From XN24 sp047921395 (lineage in GTDB: Bacteria; Pseudomonadota; Gammaproteobacteria; Steroidobacterales; XN24), in NCBI GenBank assembly GCA_047921395.1, contig JBLRWH010000019.1:1-36769 (forward strand): a DNA stretch of 36,769 nucleotides, in the 5' to 3' direction. A program made the position numbers and the translations under genes. Each line of letters starts with the position of its first letter. The first letter of the stretch is position 1. The notes under the pieces are model-generated. The model did no database searches, was not told where the DNA came from, and was given only the letters and a program-made list of their open reading frames with translations. Positions 27,615 to 34,728 of the stretch are shown here, piece after piece.

Positions 27615-28523
27615 TCAGGCGTCCATTGCAGACAGCAGCGCCTCGCGGTGCTCGCAGGCCCAGTGCTCGAAGCTGCGGATTGCCGGGCAACACCGCAGGC
27701 TTTCGGCCAGGTCCGCAGGGTTCGCACGCACATGGCTGCGATAGAGCTCGAACATGTCGGCCAGGGCCGCGGCTGCAGGGATCGGCAGCGAGGCGAAGAC
27801 GTCGCGCGGGATGTGCTGGTAGCGCACGGCGCGGCCGGTCACGGCGCCGATGATAGCCGCATATTCCGCCGCGGTACGCTGGTCGCCGACGATGTTCACG
27901 GTCTTGCCCTGGAATGCCTCGGGCTTCCGCAGTATGGCGGCGACCACGCCACCGACATCCTTCACAGAGACGGCCGATAGCACGGCATCGCCCAGCGGAA
28001 AGCCGAAGGCATACGTGCCGTTGTCCTGCTTACGGGGCGGACAGTTATTGAGAAAGTTCTCGTAGTAGAACGCCACGTGGACAAAGGTGGCGAAAATTTC
28101 CTTTTGCCGGACGAGCGCCTCGAGGCGGGCCTTCTGTTCGAAGTGCGGCACGTCGAGTTCGCCGGACGACAACGCCCTGGCGCTCGGCAAGGTGCTCAGT
28201 ACGAGATGCTCGACGGCCGAATCGACGACGGCATCCAGCAGTTGCTTGCCAAGCGCGTACTCGGCATCGAGGTGCTCAAAATAGTTCGTCACGCCGAAGA
28301 CTGCCTCGCATCCCGCCAGCGCCGCATCGAGGCTGTCCCGGTCGGCCATGTCGCCCTCGACGACCTCGGCGCCGGCATCGGCCAATGCGATCGCGGCGAC
28401 CGAGTCCAGGGACCGGGTCAGGCACCGGACGCGGTAGCGGCCTTCGGCGAGCAGGTGCCGCGCGACGCTGCCGCCCTGGGCGCCGGTGGCCCCGATGACG
28501 AGTATTCTGGGTTGCGCGCTCAT
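27615..28523 (-). CDS. NmrA-like NAD(P)-binding protein
   Basis: A 302-residue Rossmann-fold protein of the NmrA/atypical short-chain dehydrogenase group. The dinucleotide loop GATGAQGGSVARHL is at about 11-24, with VVEGDMADRDSLDAAL later in the fold. It lacks the YxxxK pair of active SDR enzymes at the expected place, so it may sense NAD(P) redox state rather than reduce a substrate. A ribosome binding site GAGGAG precedes the ATG. It is the last of five co-directional minus-strand genes; its substrate or partner is unknown. Confidence 0.82.
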   Translation of the reverse strand: MSAQPRILVIGATGAQGGSVARHLLAEGRYRVRCLTRSLDSVAAIALADAGAEVVEGDMADRDSLDAALAGCEAVFGVTNYFEHLDAEYALGKQLLDAVVDSAVEHLVLSTLPSARALSSGELDVPHFEQKARLEALVRQKEIFATFVHVAFYYENFLNNCPPRKQDNGTYAFGFPLGDAVLSAVSVKDVGGVVAAILRKPEAFQGKTVNIVGDQRTAAEYAAIIGAVTGRAVRYQHIPRDVFASLPIPAAAALADMFELYRSHVRANPADLAESLRCCPAIRSFEHWACEHREALLSAMDA

Positions 28524-28565
28524 CGGCGTGCTCCTCGTGGCCCGGATTGCATTTCCACCGCGGTG

Positions 28566-29030
28566 CTAGTCACCCGGCGCGGCGATGGTGCCCCAGAGCA
28601 CCGAGAGGATCAGCCACCGGCCCTCCCAGCGCACCATGCTCAGGTAATCGACATAGAGGGATGAGACCACGCGCACGACAGCCATGTCCCCGTGCCTGTC
28701 CAGGATGGCCACCCGCAGGATCACCGGCCCTTCGGCGCCGGCCTTGCCTCGTCCCTCACGGGTCGCGCGCAGCAGCGTTTCCGCATCGACGACCTGGACG
28801 GCCTGCTCCCTGCTGATGATGTCCGTGACCACGCGGCGCTTGAGCATCTGCGGATGCAAAACGCGCGCCACGCGAATTTCATCGCCAGCGTACCAGCCTT
28901 CCGCGTAGTCCAGCGCAGCGGCCTTGATGGCCTCGTCATCGGCCAGGCTCGCCATCGCGCCGGCCCAGCCAAACGCAAGCCAGGCAATGGCGCAGCCCCC
29001 CAATCCCCGCAACAGTGCTCCTCGCCGCAT
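28566..29030 (-). CDS. Putative lumazine-binding/SnoaL-like secreted protein
   Basis: A 154-residue protein with an N-terminal hydrophobic signal or anchor (about 7-28) and a cone-shaped NTF2-like fold. The stretch AALDYAEGWYAGDEIRVARVLHP followed by LKRRVV is typical of the putative lumazine-binding family (Lumazine_bd_2), whose true ligand is not established. A strong ribosome binding site GGAGGT lies five bases before the ATG. It sits between a HIT protein and an NmrA-like protein; no function is inferred. Confidence 0.72.
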   Translation of the reverse strand: MRRGALLRGLGGCAIAWLAFGWAGAMASLADDEAIKAAALDYAEGWYAGDEIRVARVLHPQMLKRRVVTDIISREQAVQVVDAETLLRATREGRGKAGAEGPVILRVAILDRHGDMAVVRVVSSLYVDYLSMVRWEGRWLILSVLWGTIAAPGD

Positions 29031-29089
29031 CCCGGACCTCCACTCGATCTTGCCGTATCACGCTCGCTTCCAAGCATAGCCTGCTTGCG

Positions 29090-29518
29090 TCAACCGCTCA
29101 CCGGCGTCAGTCCGAGGGGCGCGAGGCGCTCGACCAGCTCCTGCAGGGTGACGGAATCCCATGCGGGGCCCGGCGGCAGGCGTCCCCAGACGACGCCTGG
29201 CCAGCAGGGATCGTCCGGATGGCGTCCCACCACGTGGACGTGCAGCTGCTGCACGATGTTGCCGATCGCCGCGATGTTGAGCTTGGCGACGTCAAACCGC
29301 GCCCGGGTGAACCTCGCGACGAGGTCGAGTTCGGTCGCCAGCTGTTGCCGCCGCATCCCGTCCAGCTCGTGCAGTTCGACGATCTCCTGCCCAACCTCGG
29401 GCACCAGGATGAACCACGGCAAGGCGGCATTGCGGTGGAGCAGCACGCGGCATAGCGCCAGGCGACCGAGCTGGTGGCAGTCGGCCAGCAGGCGCGGATG
29501 CACGACGAATTCAGGCAT
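29090..29518 (-). CDS. HIT-family nucleotide hydrolase
   Basis: A 142-residue histidine-triad protein, predicted to hydrolyse a nucleotide phosphoramidate or dinucleoside polyphosphate. The motif is Q91-L-H93-V-H95-V-V: the first triad histidine is glutamine, while the nucleophile (middle position, H93) and the last histidine are kept. The following HPDDPCWPGVVWG block fits a proteobacterial HIT subgroup. Its ATG overlaps the amidohydrolase stop by eight bases, so the two are coupled. Confidence 0.88.
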   Translation of the reverse strand: MPEFVVHPRLLADCHQLGRLALCRVLLHRNAALPWFILVPEVGQEIVELHELDGMRRQQLATELDLVARFTRARFDVAKLNIAAIGNIVQQLHVHVVGRHPDDPCWPGVVWGRLPPGPAWDSVTLQELVERLAPLGLTPVSG

Positions 29519-30353
29519 CTGTCGCCGGTCCCGGGGGCGCCGCGCCGGGCAGATCGATCCTGAACAGCGCCGCGGCGTTCCGCCAGGCGATGCCTTCCCT
29601 GGCCTCGTCCGACAGCTCCAGGCTGTCGAAGAAGCGCCGGTAGCTCCTCATCCCGGCCAGGGGCCAGTCCGTGCCGTACATCAGCTGCCTGGCCGGATCG
29701 CCCATGTAGCAGATCATGTCGCGGACCCGCTGCAACATGTAGCGCTCGAACTCGTAATGGAATTCGCCGAGCGTCAGGCCGGAAATGTCCGCGTAGACGT
29801 TGTCGTTCTTGTAGAGCACCTCGGCCGCATCCTGGAACCAGGGATTACCCAGGTGGCAGATCACGAAGCGCACGTCCGGGTAGTCGACCGCAACGTCGTC
29901 CACCAGCAGCGGGTGCGCCTGACGCACCTTGGCATGCTTCGAGTAAGTGTCTCCGCAATGGATCATCAACGGGACATCGTACTTCCCGGCAATGCGGAAC
30001 ACGCTCTCGAGCGAAGGATCGTTGATCGCATAGCGATCGTAGCCCGGATACAGCTTGATGCCCTTGACCCGGCCGTCCCGGATCCGTTCTTCCAGGTTGT
30101 AGAGGTCGGTGCGCTCGTCGGGATCGCGCCAGCGCAGGCCCTCGACGATGCTGATGCGCGGATCTCCGCCGACGACGCGGATGACCTCGTCGACGTGCGG
30201 GCGATGCGCGTTGACCTTGTACGAGGTCAGCACGACCGCGTGATGCACGCCGTTTGCGTCCATGGCGGCAAACAGGTCGTCCGCGCTTTCCTGGACCGAA
30301 CGGCTGCGCCCATCATCGTAGTTGTTCAGGTGCACATGGCAATCGATCAGCAT
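29511..30353 (-). CDS. Amidohydrolase 2 family metal-dependent hydrolase
   Basis: A 280-residue TIM-barrel protein of the amidohydrolase-related family (hydrolases and decarboxylases of the ACMSD type). Metal-binding candidates are HVH at residues 6-8, His132 in LMIHCG, His167 in VICHLGN and Asp229 in YGTDWP; KGIKLYPG near 97-104 is also typical. No signal peptide. The substrate is unknown. It lies 36 bases after the Omp85 gene and overlaps the HIT gene. A small palindrome (ACCGGG/CCCGGT, 30366-30381) sits in the gap upstream, without a T run. Confidence 0.85.
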   Translation of the reverse strand: MLIDCHVHLNNYDDGRSRSVQESADDLFAAMDANGVHHAVVLTSYKVNAHRPHVDEVIRVVGGDPRISIVEGLRWRDPDERTDLYNLEERIRDGRVKGIKLYPGYDRYAINDPSLESVFRIAGKYDVPLMIHCGDTYSKHAKVRQAHPLLVDDVAVDYPDVRFVICHLGNPWFQDAAEVLYKNDNVYADISGLTLGEFHYEFERYMLQRVRDMICYMGDPARQLMYGTDWPLAGMRSYRRFFDSLELSDEAREGIAWRNAAALFRIDLPGAAPPGPATDA

Positions 30354-30389
30354 GCTCCCTATCCTACCGGGCCGTCCCGGTGTCTGCCG

Positions 30390-32060
30390 TCAGAAGCTTC
30401 GCCTGCCCTCGAACAGGATCTGGAAGCTGTCGATGGAATCGTCGCCGTCGAGCGGGAACGCGAAGTCGAGGTGCAGCATCCTGCCGATGCTTGAACGCGT
30501 GCTGGCGAGACGCAGGCCGAAGCCGACGTCCTTGAGCAGCCCGAGGTTCTCGCCGCCGAACGGATTGTCGCCCCAAACCCGGCCGGCATCGAAGAATATC
30601 GCGCCGCCGACCCGCAGCAGGCGCCAGAGATAATAATCGGTGAAGTAGCGCTGCTCGATGGTGAACTGCGCGCGCGCGTCACCGCGCTGGTAGCGCAGCG
30701 GGTAGCCGCGCAGCCCCTGGTCGCCGCCGATCTCGAGCGGGTTGTCGAGATCGAGCCGCTCGGCGACATCGCCGTGCAATGTCGCAAACAGCAGGCGCCG
30801 CGATGACTGGCGCAGGTACCAGCGGGCCGAACCGCCGACGATCGCGTTGCGCAACTCGCCGCTCTCGACCCGTCCGCTGGCGTGGGCGGAAAAGTCCCAC
30901 AGCACCTGCGCCGGGTCGCCATAACCGCGGCTGGCGCGCGCCGAGTACACCACGCCGGCGCGGTCGGCCCCGAGCGGCTGCGCCAGCCAGCCGAGCCGGA
31001 AGCGGACCTGGGCCCCCAGCGCCACGTCCTCCGTCCGCTGGATCTGGTCGAGGTTCTCGGCGCGCCGGAATCGATCCTCGATCAGCTGGTATTCGACGTA
31101 GGGATAGACCAGCCGGCGGTCCTCCGGGATCAGCTCCGGCTCGAGCGAGTCATCGGCACTGGCAAAGGCCTGGTCGTCAAAGACTATGCCGGCCAGCCAA
31201 CGCTTCACCCAGCCGCCGGCCAGGCCGTCGGACCAGCCGCCGTAGGTGTCGAAATGTTGCATATCGCGGCGAAACTTGCCGATCTTGTCGCCCAGCGAAT
31301 ACACGTCGTCATCGCGCTGTTCGTCCAGCACGTGGCCGCCAACCGCCCAGCGCGCGTCGAGGGAATAAAATGGCCGCTCGATTCCCAGGCCGAAAACATG
31401 GCCGTCGCTGTTGTCCGCGATGGTCGTGTCCAGCGCGATCCAGCGTCCCGCCAGGTTGCTGTCCCGGTAGCCCACCTCGGTCGAGGTGCGCTCCTCGTCA
31501 TTCCGGCGGAGATACCTGATGCTCCCGCCGCGACCAAGGAAATTGTCGTCCTGGAGATCAAAGCCGATGCGACTCTCGCCGCCGCTGCGGGACACGCTGA
31601 TTGCGGGCTGCAGCGTCCATACATCCCGCGTGGTTACGCCGAGGTTCACCGTCTCCGCATCGCAGGAGGTGATAGTGATCTGTGCGTCATAAAGGTAATC
31701 GACCGAGCGCAAAATGCGCTCGGACTCTTCGACCCGCTGGCGCAGGTACGGCTCACCCGTGTCAAACAGCAACTGCCGCTCGATCACCGGATCCTTGGTG
31801 CGCACGTGCAGCTTGTTCATCAACCGGAACAGCGCCTTGTCGTCCTTCGGATCATCGAGATCGAAGATATTCATGGCGTTGATCGTGACCGCCCCGATGC
31901 GCGCGCCGCGGGCCTCGAGCTCTTCTTCGGAGAACTCGCAGGACGGGACGGCGGCGGCGTCCGGCTGGGCGGCGCTTACACCCGGGGGCAGAAGTACCGC
32001 GAGGGCCAGGAAGGCGACGAGCCCGCGCCGGTCGCCCGGCAGCTCAATGCGGGCAGACAC
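30390..32060 (-). CDS. Omp85/BamA-like outer-membrane protein with one POTRA-like domain
   Basis: A 556-residue outer-membrane protein. A signal peptide (cut after VSA, about residue 29) is followed by one POTRA-like domain (about 48-135: IGAVTINAMNIFDLDDP to YDAQITIT). The rest is beta-rich with many aromatic-ended strands (about 140-556), ending in phenylalanine as barrel substrates of BamA usually do; GDQGLRGYPLRYQRGDA is the Omp85 loop-6-like segment. It could be a TamA-like or surface-antigen D15-type protein; cargo unknown. The GTG start at 32060 is set by a perfect AGGAGG (32071-32076) ten bases upstream. It heads five minus-strand genes. Confidence 0.83.
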   Translation of the reverse strand: MSARIELPGDRRGLVAFLALAVLLPPGVSAAQPDAAAVPSCEFSEEELEARGARIGAVTINAMNIFDLDDPKDDKALFRLMNKLHVRTKDPVIERQLLFDTGEPYLRQRVEESERILRSVDYLYDAQITITSCDAETVNLGVTTRDVWTLQPAISVSRSGGESRIGFDLQDDNFLGRGGSIRYLRRNDEERTSTEVGYRDSNLAGRWIALDTTIADNSDGHVFGLGIERPFYSLDARWAVGGHVLDEQRDDDVYSLGDKIGKFRRDMQHFDTYGGWSDGLAGGWVKRWLAGIVFDDQAFASADDSLEPELIPEDRRLVYPYVEYQLIEDRFRRAENLDQIQRTEDVALGAQVRFRLGWLAQPLGADRAGVVYSARASRGYGDPAQVLWDFSAHASGRVESGELRNAIVGGSARWYLRQSSRRLLFATLHGDVAERLDLDNPLEIGGDQGLRGYPLRYQRGDARAQFTIEQRYFTDYYLWRLLRVGGAIFFDAGRVWGDNPFGGENLGLLKDVGFGLRLASTRSSIGRMLHLDFAFPLDGDDSIDSFQILFEGRRSF

Positions 32061-32280
32061 GGTCCGTTGGCCTCCTGAGGGAACATTCCATGGGCTTAGG
32101 TTAACTCGAATCGGCCTGACGGCCGGTAAGTCCGCGCACATTCCGGCCCGGTGCGCGGTGACGGCGACGCCGGAGGGCTGATAGAAAGAGGCTATCGATT
32201 CAAGAGAAACAATTCATTTCCTTTATCGCCGCCCGGCCCTTAGTCTGCAACCAGAGGCCAACCGCGCGGAGGGCGCAACC
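32061..32280. promoter_or_regulatory. Divergent control region between the Omp85 gene and the DUF2061 gene
   Basis: About 220 bases. Near 32180-32230 the DNA becomes AT-rich and contains a perfect GATAG-N7-CTATC box (32180-32196), which fits the T-N11-A pattern of LysR-type regulators. It is followed by ATTCAAGAGAAACAATTCAT, which could hold a second, weaker site and a -35 (TTCAAG), with TTTATC 17 bases later as a -10 toward the DUF2061 gene. No LysR gene is in the window. Confidence 0.4.
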
Positions 32281-32469
32281 ATGACCAAGACTTTCAGCTT
32301 CGCACTGGTGCATTTCGTCGTCGCGTTCAGCGTCGGTTTCGCACTGACAGGCAGCGTCGCGGTCGGCGGCGCGATGGCCCTCGTCGAGCCGGCGTTGAAC
32401 ACCGTCGCGTACTTCTTTCACGAGAAGGCCTGGGAGCGCTGGCGCGCCCCCAGGTTGCAGTCCGCCTGA
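32281..32469 (+). CDS. DUF2061 small membrane protein
   Basis: A 62-residue protein with two hydrophobic segments (about 8-25 and 27-46). The LTGSVAVGGAMALVEPALNT and YFFHEKAWERW stretches are characteristic of DUF2061. The ATG follows GGAGGG at a distance of about five bases. The family's role is unknown. It converges on the cytochrome gene, with 13 bases between the stop codons. Confidence 0.88.
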   Translation: MTKTFSFALVHFVVAFSVGFALTGSVAVGGAMALVEPALNTVAYFFHEKAWERWRAPRLQSA

Positions 32470-32482
32470 GCGGACGACTCCG

Positions 32483-32914
32483 TTACCAGTTCTTCGGACC
32501 CGACTTCACGCTCATGACGCCGGTATCGGTATCCAGCGCATGGCAATGCAGGCAATTGCCACCGTAGATCTGGATGAAATCATTCTTGGCCGGGTCTTCG
32601 AAGTGCGCCAGGTGCGACAGCTCGCCGAGCGGCGTGTAGCCCTCGTCCTCGCTGTGACATTTGGCGCAGTCACCGGGCACGACATCGATCTGCGCGTCCA
32701 CGTTCTTGTGCTTCATGGCGCTCAGCAGGGCGCCCAGGTTCTCGGCGCCATCCGTCGCGTGGCAATCGACGCAGCCCTGGACGTACGGCCCGGGGCCGGC
32801 CTCGCCCGGCAGGATGGCCTGGTCCGCGCTCGCGGCGCCCATCCAGCCCGCGCCCGCGGCGGCAATGCCCAGCAGCACGGTGGCAACGGATAAAACCCTG
32901 ATTCTTTGCGGCAT
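32483..32914 (-). CDS. Small periplasmic triheme cytochrome c
   Basis: A 143-residue secreted protein with a signal peptide (1-30, cut after ASA) and three haem-c sites: CVDCH (48-52), CAKCH (83-87) and CLHCH (121-125). Three further histidines, 69, 101 and 104, could give bis-histidine ligation of all haems, as in low-potential electron carriers. It resembles no single family that I can name. The ATG at 32914 is preferred because GAGGAAAA precedes it and a signal peptide begins there. It lies 80 bases downstream of the Mrp-like operon on the same strand, so it may be its last gene or have its own promoter. Confidence 0.88.
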   Translation of the reverse strand: MPQRIRVLSVATVLLGIAAAGAGWMGAASADQAILPGEAGPGPYVQGCVDCHATDGAENLGALLSAMKHKNVDAQIDVVPGDCAKCHSEDEGYTPLGELSHLAHFEDPAKNDFIQIYGGNCLHCHALDTDTGVMSVKSGPKNW

Positions 32915-32994
32915 GGTGTTTTCCTCATCTGGCTGTGCCCCCATCAGTAACAATAGCAGCCGCTCGGCCGGAGTGCCGTACGCTGGCCCACACA

Positions 32995-34728
32995 TCAGGC
33001 CAGCAGCCAGGCGAACGACACGGCCAGAAGGAACACCAGCATGCCGGTCATGGACCAGGCGGTGATTCGTGCCTCGCCGTGACCGAGCCGCTCGGCCCAG
33101 CGGGGCACGCTGCGAATCACGCTGCCCGCAACGCCCCTGAGGCCCTCGCGGCCCCGGGGCAGCGTTTCGCTCGCAAGGCGCCCCAGCGTCCCCCCGAGGC
33201 GCCCAAGGGCGCGCTCCAGCGAAATTCCCAGGTCACCCGCCGGAACGGGCGGCATTGCCGGCAGGCGTCCCGCACGGCGCAGGCCAAGCGCCGTCATCGC
33301 GATCGCGCCGGCGAGCACGACCGGCCACGAGGCGCTCCAGGCCGCCGCCAGGCCGGCCGCCTCGGCGCGCAGCGCGTGGGTCGCGAGCACCCAGGGCACC
33401 ATCAGCCAGGCGGCGAGCAGCGCGAGCCACGACACCGATACCGCAAGGGCCGGCGATGCCGCCCGCGAGGCGGCCCGCGGCCATGCGATCCAGAGGAAGC
33501 GCAACATCAGCAACGCCGTCAGCACCGAGCTCAATACCAGCAGCAGCGGCACCCACGTGTGCCAGGGCTCGGTAATGTGTTCGGCGGTGTGCTTGAGCGC
33601 GAGCTTCGCGACCAGCCCGCCGGTCAGCGGCCCGCCGGCCAGCGCCAGGGCCCCCAGCGACAGTACGAGCGCGACGATCCGCGCCACCGCCGGGCGCAGC
33701 GGATGCTGGACCAGGCCGGCGCCGAGGAACAATCCACCCTTCACGAGACTGTGGTGCGCCATGTAGACCAGCAAGGCGGCGAACAGGAGCGGCCATTGCG
33801 CGGGAAAAGCGAGGCCCAGGCCGATCGCCGTCGTCATGACGCCCATCTGGCTGATGCTCGAGTAGGCCAGCACGGTCTTCGCCTCGCGCTGCGGCAAGCC
33901 CGCCAGCACGCCGTAATAGGCCGTGAACAGGCCGAGCACGATGAGCGCCGTGCCCCACGCCGGCAGCGCCATCTCGCCGAGGGGCAGCAGCCGCATCCAG
34001 GCGATGAGCCCTGCCTTGATCATGGCGCCGGACAACACGGCGCTGGCCGGGGCCGGCGCCACGGGGTGCGCGAGCGGGAGCCAGAAATGCAGGCCGAACA
34101 CGCCCGCCTTGATGCCGAAGCCGACGACCAGCAAGCCGACGATCAGGTCGTTCCGCCCGGCGGGGTCGTCGACAAACGCGGCGCGCAATGCGGCGAAATC
34201 GAGCTCCGCCCGGCTCGCCAGCATCATGAGCGCGGCGATGATGCAGACCTCGCCGGCCATCACCATCGAGATGTAGTAGCGGCCCGCATGCCGTGCCCGC
34301 GCGTTGCCCTCGTGCACGACGAGGCCGTAGGACGCGAAGCTCATGAGCGCGAAGCCGAGATAGAACGTGATCGTGTCGAGGGCGACGAGCAGGAGCAGGT
34401 TGCCGCTCATCGCGACCAGGAACCAGGCGAAGAACACGTCCCGCCGCCGTCCTGGCCGAAGGTAGCCCTGCGCGAACACGCCGGCGGCGAGCCACAAGCC
34501 CGCGGTGACCGGCAGCATCACGGCCGCAATGGCATCGAACCCGAGCCGTGCGCCAAGCAGCAGCCAGGCGAACTCGGCATCGATCGCCCCGGGCACGCAC
34601 ACCAGCAGGGCCGGCAGTGCAGCCCACGGCGCAAGGACGCGGCTCGCCGGGCGAGCCTGTCGCACCACCAGGCCGGCCACCAGCAGCAGCGGCCAGCAGA
34701 CACAGGCAAGGAGCGCCAGGGAGTTCAT
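32995..34728 (-). CDS. Proton-conducting antiporter-like subunit (Mrp/NuoN family), third gene of the set
   Basis: A 577-residue polytopic membrane protein of the family that includes NuoL/M/N and MrpA/D. It keeps the channel lysines in VGFGIKAGVFGLHFWLP (K207), MIKAGLIAWMRL (K238) and HHSLVKGGLFLGAG (K330), plus AYSSISQMGV and a lysine in TGGLVAKLALK (K375). The position that is normally glutamate in TM5 (WELMS) is alanine (GFALMS, A127). Residues after about 480 form a charged tail ending in a membrane segment. The ATG at 34728 overlaps the stop of the preceding gene as ATGA. Predicted to move H+ or Na+ across the inner membrane with its partner subunits. Confidence 0.88.
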   Translation of the reverse strand: MNSLALLACVCWPLLLVAGLVVRQARPASRVLAPWAALPALLVCVPGAIDAEFAWLLLGARLGFDAIAAVMLPVTAGLWLAAGVFAQGYLRPGRRRDVFFAWFLVAMSGNLLLLVALDTITFYLGFALMSFASYGLVVHEGNARARHAGRYYISMVMAGEVCIIAALMMLASRAELDFAALRAAFVDDPAGRNDLIVGLLVVGFGIKAGVFGLHFWLPLAHPVAPAPASAVLSGAMIKAGLIAWMRLLPLGEMALPAWGTALIVLGLFTAYYGVLAGLPQREAKTVLAYSSISQMGVMTTAIGLGLAFPAQWPLLFAALLVYMAHHSLVKGGLFLGAGLVQHPLRPAVARIVALVLSLGALALAGGPLTGGLVAKLALKHTAEHITEPWHTWVPLLLVLSSVLTALLMLRFLWIAWPRAASRAASPALAVSVSWLALLAAWLMVPWVLATHALRAEAAGLAAAWSASWPVVLAGAIAMTALGLRRAGRLPAMPPVPAGDLGISLERALGRLGGTLGRLASETLPRGREGLRGVAGSVIRSVPRWAERLGHGEARITAWSMTGMLVFLLAVSFAWLLA

